Assembly (NCBI GenBank): GCA_052390115.1
Contig: JBQTHE010000057.1
Location: 22,224-86,223, forward strand
Direction of reading: 5' to 3'
DNA length: 64,000 bases
Source: GCA-003244245 sp052390115
GTDB lineage: Bacteria; Actinomycetota; Actinomycetes; Mycobacteriales; Pseudonocardiaceae
The notes beneath the pieces are model-generated. The model saw only the letters and a list, made by a program, of their open reading frames with translations. It was not told where the DNA came from and made no database searches. Positions 1 to 6,538 of this stretch are shown here, piece after piece. The translations under genes and the position numbers were made by a program. Each line of letters opens with the position of its first letter. The first letter of the stretch is position 1.

Positions 1-1
1 G

Positions 2-982
2 GGCAGCCCGACCTACGCGCTCGGAGTCTGGGACAGCAGCCGGCTGCCAGACGTCCTGGGCAGCAAGCTCACCGCCGGTGGGTGCGTGGCATTCGCCAGC
101 GCGGCGGCCCTGACCCTCGGGGTCGTTACCGTGCCGGTGTACGAGATCTACAAGGTGGGTACGACCCCGTACTGGGCGGCGGGGCTGGATCTGCTGGCCC
201 AGATCGGCCTGCGCGCTGCGGTGATCCCGCACTACGACAACGCTGAGGGCGGCACCCACGACACCCGGTTCTGCTACCTCGGCGAGCGGCGGCTGCGGCT
301 GCTGGAGTCGATGTTGCAGACCGACACCGTCGTGCTCGGCGTGGACGAACACACCGCGGTCCTGTTCGACCTCGACGCGGACACGGTGACGGTCCTGGGT
401 CGGGCCGCGCTCACGGTCCGCAGGCAGGCAGTGAGCACGGTATTCCCGTCGGGCGCCACTGTGGCACTCGATGAACTTCGGGCAATCGCCGCAGGCGGCG
501 GGCCATCACCCGGGACACCGAGCGCGCAATCGCCAGCCGCCGAGGCGCCTGGTGTGACCCCTTCGCTGCGCGCCGAGGCCGACCGGTTGGAGCAGGTCTT
601 CGACACCGGTCTACGGGCCCGTGACGTCAGCGCGGCCGTCACCGCTGTCCTCGAGCTGGAGCAGGCGATCGTCGACTGGTCGGCCGACACTGAGGAAGAG
701 GACGGCACCGAAGGGCCCCGGGCCCTGCTGCGCCGGATGGTGACGCGATTGGCCGAGCTGGCCATGGTGGGCGCGCGGGATCCACGAGAGGTCGTCGCGC
801 CGTTCGTCGACGCCCTCATCGAGCTGCGAGACCACGCTCGCGAACAGGGTTCATGGACACTCGCCGACACCCTGCGTGATCGACTCACCGCGGCCGGAAT
901 CGAGGTACGCGACACCCCCGATGGCGCGGTCTGGTTGCTCGCCGAGAATCAGCGCGGTGGCCCGACCCCGGGGTCGAGGTAA
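2..982 (+). CDS. Peptidase S51-like (class I glutamine amidotransferase-like) protein with CysS-like C-terminal tail, 5' truncated by window edge
   Basis: The frame is open from base 2, so the true start lies upstream of the window. The first residues read GSPTYAL, a motif of the peptidase S51/cyanophycinase-like class I GATase fold. About 20 residues on, FASAAAL sits where the family places its nucleophilic serine (usual form SAGA). The GATase part ends near residue 165. An Ala/Pro-rich linker follows, then a helical tail whose end (ADTLRDRLTAAGIEVRDTPDG, split here as ADTLRDRLTAAG then IEVRDTPDG) closely resembles the C-terminal end of cysteinyl-tRNA synthetase. The tail has no catalytic part of CysS, so it is probably an RNA- or protein-binding module. 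The family fold is seen in sequence; substrate and role are unknown. The serine nucleophile context is atypical (Ala replaces Gly). Confidence 0.7.
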   Translation, partial: GSPTYALGVWDSSRLPDVLGSKLTAGGCVAFASAAALTLGVVTVPVYEIYKVGTTPYWAAGLDLLAQIGLRAAVIPHYDNAEGGTHDTRFCYLGERRLRLLESMLQTDTVVLGVDEHTAVLFDLDADTVTVLGRAALTVRRQAVSTVFPSGATVALDELRAIAAGGGPSPGTPSAQSPAAEAPGVTPSLRAEADRLEQVFDTGLRARDVSAAVTAVLELEQAIVDWSADTEEEDGTEGPRALLRRMVTRLAELAMVGARDPREVVAPFVDALIELRDHAREQGSWTLADTLRDRLTAAGIEVRDTPDGAVWLLAENQRGGPTPGSR

Positions 983-1105
983 CGCCGGTGGACGGCGTGC
1001 AGCACCTCGCCGCGGGACCGATCCGTGACACCGGCAAGCTCGTCGAGCAGGATGCCGGATAACGAGGACAGCCCGAAGATCATCTCGGCCAGCCCGCTGT
1101 TGCCA

Positions 1106-1804
1106 CTATCTTGCGATTGCTGTATCGGCGCAACTCCTGCGGGCGCCGGAGGTGCCAGCCGGCCGCATCGTGATGCCGGCCGCGTCGATCTCTCGACGGA
1201 GCCGCGCCCAACCCAGACCCGTCACCTTGGCCAGACTCCGCAGGCTCGCCCCCGCCGAGTAGGCGTGGCGCAGGTAGCCGGCCAGGTCGTCGAAGCCGAG
1301 CTCGCGTAACCGTCGGGCCAACGCCCGATCGCGCTGGGCCGCCCTGGTCACCCGGCCGGCGTCCAGTGCCGCGCGTCGGATTCGGGCGCTCTCCGACGAT
1401 GCGCTGGTGATGCGCGCGGTACGGGCCAGGGTGGCAAGGCGGCCGGTCTTGGAGAACTCCTGCCCGACCGCGAGCCGGGCCCGCAACTCGGGCGTACGCC
1501 GGTAAGCCTCGGCCTGACGGGTAGCGATCGATCGGGAGAGGGTCTCGGCGACCAGCGAACGGCTGCGGCACAACCCCATCGCGTCCCGGTAGGAGTCCGC
1601 GGTATACCCGTGCGCCCTGACGTGGCTGCCCAGCGAGACATACCAGCGCCCGCACAGGTGGCAGCAGACCCGACCGGTGCCGGATTCGATCACCAACTCC
1701 CCGTGCGGGGCATGCAAACCGGTGCCGTCGGGCAGCGACCACAGGTGGGTGTGGGACTGCTCTCGCCGGGCGCGGTTCACCGGCGCGGCTGCGGTGCTCG
1801 TCAT
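1106..1804 (-). CDS. MucR-like zinc-finger transcriptional regulator
   Basis: The 232-residue protein has a single C2H2-like module near residues 46-75: C-H-L-C-G-R-W-Y, then H-V-R-A-H-G, then a Y-R-x-x-x-G-L end. This is the arrangement of actinobacterial MucR/Ros-related DNA-binding proteins, where CxxC and HxxxH ligands bind zinc. The remaining ~150 residues are Arg/Ala-rich helices with a possible second helix-turn-helix near residues 185-210 (SLAKVTGLGWARLRREIDAA). ATG at 1804 faces an AT-rich stretch (about 1810-1850) that is shared with the divergent gene at 1898 and probably carries the promoters. No target can be inferred. Confidence 0.7.
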   Translation of the reverse strand: MTSTAAAPVNRARREQSHTHLWSLPDGTGLHAPHGELVIESGTGRVCCHLCGRWYVSLGSHVRAHGYTADSYRDAMGLCRSRSLVAETLSRSIATRQAEAYRRTPELRARLAVGQEFSKTGRLATLARTARITSASSESARIRRAALDAGRVTRAAQRDRALARRLRELGFDDLAGYLRHAYSAGASLRSLAKVTGLGWARLRREIDAAGITMRPAGTSGARRSCADTAIAR

Positions 1805-1897
1805 GATCGCCGATCCTTATTGCCATTTAATTGCAACTACTACATCATGCCCAGATACTGGCGCGAAACGCAACCACCGATCGGTCCAGCGGCACCG

Positions 1898-2977
1898 ATG
1901 GAGAGCTGCGAAGGCTGGACGTTGCCAAGATCGTGGAACAGTTGGTGGCGGGGACGTCGTTACCGTGACGTGGTGGCAGGGTGCGCCGGGGACGAACCGC
2001 GGCCGGTCGATGTGCCGGGCCCGTGGGAGACCGCAGAGCTACTGCGCAGGCTGGAACGGTCCGACGTCTGTTCGGTGACGTTGGACGGGCTGCAGGCCAC
2101 CGTCGAGCGCCTCTGCTGCGACTACTCGAAACGGTCGGCCGACGAGCTGCGGCGGGAATCTCACCGCTGGCTCAGTGCGGTCGCCAAGCCGCTGCGGGAT
2201 CCGGTCGGCCTTCGTGAGCATCGCGAGCTGATGGTGACCGCAGGCTGGCTCGCCTTACTGGTCGGCTGCGTCGAGTATGACCTCGGAATGGTGACCGCCG
2301 CGGAGTCCACCAGGAGCGCAGCCGCCAGCCTCGGGCACGAATCCGATCACGCGCAGATCATCGCCTGGTCGCACGAGATGAGTGCATGGTTCGCGGTGAC
2401 ACAAGCCAGGTTTCGCGAGGCGCTGAATTGCGCTCGCGCCGGCCAGGAGGCTGTGCCGTCGGATGCGGTGTCGGTTCAACTGGGCTGGCAGGAGGCTAAG
2501 GCGCTGGCCCACTTCGGCGAGGTTCGCGGGGTGCAGGAGGTGCTCGATCGCGGGTATGCGGTGCTCGACAGGTTGCCCCGCCCGCGACGGCCCGACAACC
2601 ACTTCGTCATCGACCCCGACAAGTGGGATCTGTACGCGATGGACTGTTATCGCATAGCAGGCCTGGATGATCTTGCCGCTGAGCATGCCGGGGTCGTCAT
2701 CAACCACCACGTCGGAAACGGCCCAGCCAGCCTGCAGCGGTCACCCATGAGGGTCGCCGAGGCGAGGCTGACGCTGGGGGTCGTTGCTGCTCGTCGTGGC
2801 GAGGTAGAAGAGGCGGTGAACCTCGGTCACCAAGCGTTCGCCACTGCGCGAAAGTCACTGCCCTCGTTGCTCAGCTGCGCTGCCGAACTTGATCGTGAGC
2901 TGATTGCCAGTGCGGCAGATTCCTCCAACATCCGGGAGTTCCGGGACAAGCTGCGGCGGCTGCGAGCCCGACCCTGA
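1898..2977 (+). CDS. TPR-like regulatory protein lacking its N-terminal HTH (possible remnant of an XRE-type regulator)
   Basis: From about residue 25 to the end the protein matches the all-helical repeat region found C-terminal to an XRE HTH in many actinomycete regulators: a conserved SDV-x-x-x-TLDGLQATVERLC segment, then TPR-like helices with motifs such as MVTAGWLALL and ARLTLGVVAARRGEVEEA. The ~70-residue HTH that normally precedes this is absent. The sequence upstream of residue 25 is Trp/Arg-rich and looks non-coding, and an out-of-frame stretch (ELRRLDVAKIVEQL) hints at a frameshift. ATG 1898 is chosen; ATG 1847 is also in frame and closer to the AT-rich promoter-like region. Neither has a good Shine-Dalgarno. 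It is either a ligand-sensing partner without DNA binding or a decaying gene. Confidence 0.5.
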   Translation: MESCEGWTLPRSWNSWWRGRRYRDVVAGCAGDEPRPVDVPGPWETAELLRRLERSDVCSVTLDGLQATVERLCCDYSKRSADELRRESHRWLSAVAKPLRDPVGLREHRELMVTAGWLALLVGCVEYDLGMVTAAESTRSAAASLGHESDHAQIIAWSHEMSAWFAVTQARFREALNCARAGQEAVPSDAVSVQLGWQEAKALAHFGEVRGVQEVLDRGYAVLDRLPRPRRPDNHFVIDPDKWDLYAMDCYRIAGLDDLAAEHAGVVINHHVGNGPASLQRSPMRVAEARLTLGVVAARRGEVEEAVNLGHQAFATARKSLPSLLSCAAELDRELIASAADSSNIREFRDKLRRLRARP

Positions 2978-3014
2978 CAACGTTCAGAATGACACTGTCA
3001 CTGGGTGATCTCAG

Positions 3015-3755
3015 CTACTTGGTGATCTCAGCCCACACGGTGTTGCCGTCGGGCTGGACGTCGACACCCCATGCCTTGGTGAGGCTGTCCACCAGTTCCA
3101 GTCCCCGACCGCGCACCTGGCCCAGCGGGTCGATCCAGCGCTGCACCGATCCGGGGAACCCGACCGGGGAGGCATCCCGGGCGGCCACCCGCAGCCCGCG
3201 CGGACCACGTTCCAAGGTCAAGCCGACCCCGGTGCACGCGTGTTCGACCGCGTTGGCCACCAACTCACCGACCACGAACTGGGCGGTGTCCTGCAACTGG
3301 TCGTCGACCTGCCACAGCGGGCACATCTCGCGGACCAGCCGCCGAGCGATAGCCGGGGCACCGGTGTCGCAGGGTAACTGGATCCGTACCCGCACCACCG
3401 GAGGTCGCCGGTCAATCGCGGCCTCGGCCTCGAGTAGTAAGTGATACACCGGCACCAGGTCCGACACCCGGCGGGCCGCCAGCGCCTGAGCCATCCCCGG
3501 ATCAGGCCGGCACAGCGCGACCTTCGCGGACGGCCAGCCACCGCATTGGGTCAGGACTGCGGGGAAAATCGTCACACACGACGCTCGACCCACTGCAAGC
3601 CCATCGAGGTCGACCACAACCCGGCCGTGCTCGAACAGTACGTTCGTCAGCACCTGGCGCAGTTCCGCCGCGGTACGCACCGTGAGCAGACCCCGCGGGT
3701 GCACCACGACTACCTGCACGCGATGATGCACCGCGATATCGAGCGCGGAATCCAT
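3015..3755 (-). CDS. STAS-HATPase anti-sigma regulatory protein
   Basis: The 246-residue cytoplasmic protein has two domains. The N-terminal ~100 residues form a STAS-like fold (VVVDLDGLAVG then a hydrophobic core). Residues ~110-246 are a GHKL-type HATPase of the RsbW/SpoIIAB class, with the N-box VVGELVANAVEHA, a glycine-rich lid and the G2-like RGRGLELVDSL. Such proteins bind a sigma factor or phosphorylate a STAS antagonist in partner switching. The fusion of STAS and kinase-like domains in one chain is common in streptomycetes and relatives. ATG 3755 has a G-rich Shine-Dalgarno about 5 nt upstream; a TTG 12 nt earlier is less likely. It lies 245 bp from a divergent free-standing STAS gene, its probable partner. 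Confidence 0.8.
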   Translation of the reverse strand: MDSALDIAVHHRVQVVVVHPRGLLTVRTAAELRQVLTNVLFEHGRVVVDLDGLAVGRASCVTIFPAVLTQCGGWPSAKVALCRPDPGMAQALAARRVSDLVPVYHLLLEAEAAIDRRPPVVRVRIQLPCDTGAPAIARRLVREMCPLWQVDDQLQDTAQFVVGELVANAVEHACTGVGLTLERGPRGLRVAARDASPVGFPGSVQRWIDPLGQVRGRGLELVDSLTKAWGVDVQPDGNTVWAEITK

Positions 3756-3910
3756 CGAGCCCCCCAAACCCCGCCTACGGACCGTGCCGAGGCATGCGCA
3801 CAGAGTTTACGACCCGGCGCAAGAGCAACCGCCCGATAACGGCATTATGGACTTTCCGGCACATACGCACCGTAATGCCTTGCGGTCTTAGCCCTAGACG
3901 GTTCCGGGCC

Positions 3911-3926
3911 GTCAGGCTTGCCTGAC
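3911..3926. promoter_or_regulatory. Perfect 6-bp inverted repeat upstream of STAS promoter (possible operator)
   Basis: GTCAGG-CTTG-CCTGAC is a perfect palindrome ending 8 bp before the putative -35 of the STAS gene. Its position suits an operator, but no cognate regulator is identifiable. Confidence 0.3.
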
Positions 3927-3933
3927 AACCTGG

Positions 3934-3961
3934 TTGACGGTCATTGCGGAGCGTGTACGGT
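3934..3961 (+). promoter_or_regulatory. Putative sigma-70-type promoter of the STAS gene
   Basis: TTGACG (3934-3939) and TACGGT (3956-3961) are separated by 16 bp, a good match to the vegetative consensus. A start of transcription near 3968 would leave a ~30-nt leader carrying the strong GGGGGAGGAG Shine-Dalgarno. Confidence 0.45.
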
Positions 3962-3999
3962 CCGGTGTCGACTGTAACGCCCGGGGGGAGGAGTCACCG

Positions 4000-4527
4000 A
4001 TGACACGCCAGCCTGACACCTTGTCACGTGAAACCAGATCACTCGAAACCGCGTCGCTCGACACCATGCCACTTCAGACCGTTCCACGACCGCCTGACAG
4101 TCACATGGTGGGAGCAACGTTGAGCTCTCCCCAGCTGGATACGACCGTCTGCACGGTAACCGGCAAGGTGGACCTGGTCACCGCACAGATCCTGACCGAC
4201 ACGCTCACCGCAGCGGTCCATGATGACCGTTTGCACCTCGTGATCGACCTATCTGCCGCCGCCTTGCTGGACTCGGCCGGGTTGCAGGCGGTCTTCGAAG
4301 CCCTCGACAGGTGCGACATCAACGGTCACGTCGCCGTCGTGGTCGACTCGAACTCCGAAGCCATCGCCTCGCCTGAAATCGCCGCACTGGTCGAATTGCT
4401 CGACAGGCATGACGATCTGGCCGGCGCTCTCCAAGCCTGCGCCAGTGCTTCGATCTCCACCCCCGGACGCCACCGAGCAAAGGTCACGGACCGGCCCCGC
4501 GCCCGGTGGGGAGGATCCGTCATCTAG
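4000..4527 (+). CDS. STAS-domain anti-sigma factor antagonist
   Basis: The 175-residue protein has a STAS domain at residues ~40-145: CTVTGKVDLVTAQILTDTL, LVIDLSAAALLDSAGLQAV, then VAVVVDSN. The serine in LLDSAGL is the residue phosphorylated by RsbW-type kinases. The ~35-residue N-terminal extension is an imperfect run of Ser/Thr-rich repeats (DTLSRETRSLETASLDTM) not seen in typical antagonists. ATG 4000 follows a very strong Shine-Dalgarno (GGGGGAGGAG, 7 nt away). Likely job: release a stress sigma factor when dephosphorylated. The divergent STAS-HATPase at 3015-3755 is the obvious candidate partner. Confidence 0.82.
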   Translation: MTRQPDTLSRETRSLETASLDTMPLQTVPRPPDSHMVGATLSSPQLDTTVCTVTGKVDLVTAQILTDTLTAAVHDDRLHLVIDLSAAALLDSAGLQAVFEALDRCDINGHVAVVVDSNSEAIASPEIAALVELLDRHDDLAGALQACASASISTPGRHRAKVTDRPRARWGGSVI

Positions 4528-4605
4528 CGGCTATGGATGACCCAGATTCGCCGCTACAGTCGCCGCTGCGCGAACCCGAGTTGAGTGGCGATGCAGGGGG
4601 CTGAC

Positions 4606-5478
4606 GTGGTCGCAAGCGGATCGGCAGTGGACTGGCAGCGGAGCCAGGACGCACTTCGCGACGAGGTTGCGCGGGTGACGACCCTGCTGCGATCCATCCA
4701 GGATCCGGAGGCTCCCGCAGTGGGCCAGTGGAACCTCGCTGAGGTCGCCATGCATCTCTCGCAGGTCTGGATCGCCGTGCCCGGCCTGGCGCGACGGGAC
4801 CTCTCGCGCCTCTATGAGGTGATTCCCAGCATTGCGGACGTGGCTGGCGATTCGCTGATCCGGGACATGTGGGAGCTGAACGACCTGACGGTGCTGGGAG
4901 TGAAGTCCGATCCGGAGCGTGATCCGGCGGTCCTGGCCGACCGCATCGAGGAGCGGGCTGAAGAGTATTTCGGCGACTGCGCCGGGCACTCTCCCGACAC
5001 GCTCCGTCCGTGGTTCGTCGAAGGCACCACGGTGCCCCTGTCGGCGCTGACCGGCCATCTGTTGAACGAGACGCTCATGCACGGTTACGACATCGCCCGG
5101 GCCGACGGGCAACCATGGCAGATCAACCCAGCCCATGTGGCCATGGTGCCGCGGCAGTTCTTCATACCGGTCATCCAAGCGGCCGGCCCTCGGGTGTTTG
5201 TGAACGACAAGAAAGCGGCCGGCCTCCAGGCCACCTACGAGATCCGCCTCCGGGGACGCGACCGGCTCCATTTCGTTTTCGACGACGGCTCGGTCAGGAT
5301 CGAAGAGCCGTCTTCGCGCCGGGTCGACTGTCACATCTCGGCCGACCCAGTCGCGTTCTTCATGGTGTACTGGGCCCGCCAGAGCCAGTGGACCGCGATC
5401 GCCAAGGGCAAGCTGACGGCGTGGGGCCGCAAGCCGTGGCTGGGGCCCCGGTTCAGGACGTTGATGCGCAACCCCTAG
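4606..5478 (+). CDS. Mycothiol-dependent maleylpyruvate-isomerase-family protein, copy 1
   Basis: The 290-residue protein has an N-terminal DinB/MDMPI-type helical bundle (VGQWNLAEVAMHLSQ and the second histidine in MHGYDIA are the expected metal ligands) and a C-terminal SCP2-like domain (residues ~190-285, DRLHFVFDDGSVRIEEPS to WTAIAKGKLTAWGRKPW). Members use mycothiol or act as metal-dependent thiol transferases; the substrate here is unknown. GTG 4606 is chosen over ATGs at 4585 and 4591 because it gives exactly the length of the tandem paralogue at 5636-6508 and because the bases around it (GGGGGCTGACGTGGTCGCAA) are identical at both genes, including a G5 Shine-Dalgarno. Confidence 0.78.
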   Translation: MVASGSAVDWQRSQDALRDEVARVTTLLRSIQDPEAPAVGQWNLAEVAMHLSQVWIAVPGLARRDLSRLYEVIPSIADVAGDSLIRDMWELNDLTVLGVKSDPERDPAVLADRIEERAEEYFGDCAGHSPDTLRPWFVEGTTVPLSALTGHLLNETLMHGYDIARADGQPWQINPAHVAMVPRQFFIPVIQAAGPRVFVNDKKAAGLQATYEIRLRGRDRLHFVFDDGSVRIEEPSSRRVDCHISADPVAFFMVYWARQSQWTAIAKGKLTAWGRKPWLGPRFRTLMRNP

Positions 5479-5635
5479 CTACTCGCGTCAGCGGCATCCG
5501 AGTAGCCGGGCGACGGTGACGCGCCCGCATACGTCATCTGCCCGATGTGGAAGGCCAGCATCCGTTCCTACGGTTACCACTCAGCAAGTCCCAAATGAGG
5601 GCAAACCCAGTTGAGCGACGGACCAGGGGGCTGAC

Positions 5636-6508
5636 GTGGTCGCAAGCCGATCGAAGGTCGAGTGGCAGCAGGGCCAGGATGCACTCCGCGACGAGGTTGC
5701 GCGGGTGACCGACCTGCTGCGCTCCATCCAAGATCCGGGGCCTCATGCGGTGGGACAGTGGAACCTCGCTGAGGTCGCCATGCATCTCTCGCAGGCCTGG
5801 GTTGTCGTGCCCGGCCTGGCACGGCGGGACCTCTCCCCCATCCACGACGCGGTACCCAGCCTTGCCGGTGCGGCCGGCGACTCGCTGATTCAGGACATGT
5901 GGGACCTGGCCGACGCGACCACGCTCGGGGTGAGGTCCGACCCCGAGCGAAATCCGGCTGTCCTGGCCGACCGCATCGAGGCCCGGGCGAAGGAATACCT
6001 CAGCGAGTGCGTGGGAGCAGACCCCGATGCCCCCCGTCCTTGGTTGGTTCAAGGAGCCACCGTCCGGCAGTCGACCTTGACCTACCACCTGCTGAGCGAG
6101 ACGATCATGCACGGTTACGACATCGCCCACGCGGCACGGCGCACGTGGCGGATCGAGCCGGCCCACGCGGCCATGGTGCTGGGACGGTTCAACGTCCCCA
6201 TCGTGCAAGCGCTCGCTCCTCGCGCCTTCGTGAACGGGGCGAAGGCGGCCGGTGTCCAGGCCAGCTATGACGTTCGCATTCGGGGCGGGGACAGCTTCTC
6301 TTTCATCTTCAACGACGGGGAGCTCCGAGTCGAAGAACCGTCCTCCCGCCGGGTCGACTGCCATATCTCGGCTGACCCGGTCGCGATGCTCATGGTGTTC
6401 TGGAGCCGGCAGAGCCAGTGGACGGCGATCGCCAAGGGCAAGCTGATCGCCTGGGGTCGCAAGCCGTGGCTGGGCCCCCAGCTCAGGGCCCTGATGCGCA
6501 ACCCCTAG
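5636..6508 (+). CDS. Mycothiol-dependent maleylpyruvate-isomerase-family protein, copy 2
   Basis: This 290-residue paralogue has the same length as the protein encoded at 4606-5478 and the same architecture: MDMPI helical bundle with VGQWNLAEVAMHLSQ and MHGYDIAHA, then an SCP2-like domain ending WGRKPWLGP-x-LRALMRNP. Long stretches are identical in both protein and DNA, including the ribosome-binding region, so the pair is a fairly recent tandem duplication. The divergence is concentrated around residues 60-120 and 150-200, which may set substrate specificity. The spacer of 157 bp between the copies contains no gene. Confidence 0.78.
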   Translation: MVASRSKVEWQQGQDALRDEVARVTDLLRSIQDPGPHAVGQWNLAEVAMHLSQAWVVVPGLARRDLSPIHDAVPSLAGAAGDSLIQDMWDLADATTLGVRSDPERNPAVLADRIEARAKEYLSECVGADPDAPRPWLVQGATVRQSTLTYHLLSETIMHGYDIAHAARRTWRIEPAHAAMVLGRFNVPIVQALAPRAFVNGAKAAGVQASYDVRIRGGDSFSFIFNDGELRVEEPSSRRVDCHISADPVAMLMVFWSRQSQWTAIAKGKLIAWGRKPWLGPQLRALMRNP

Positions 6509-6538
6509 CCACACGCGCAGCGGCGTACCCTGCCCAGG

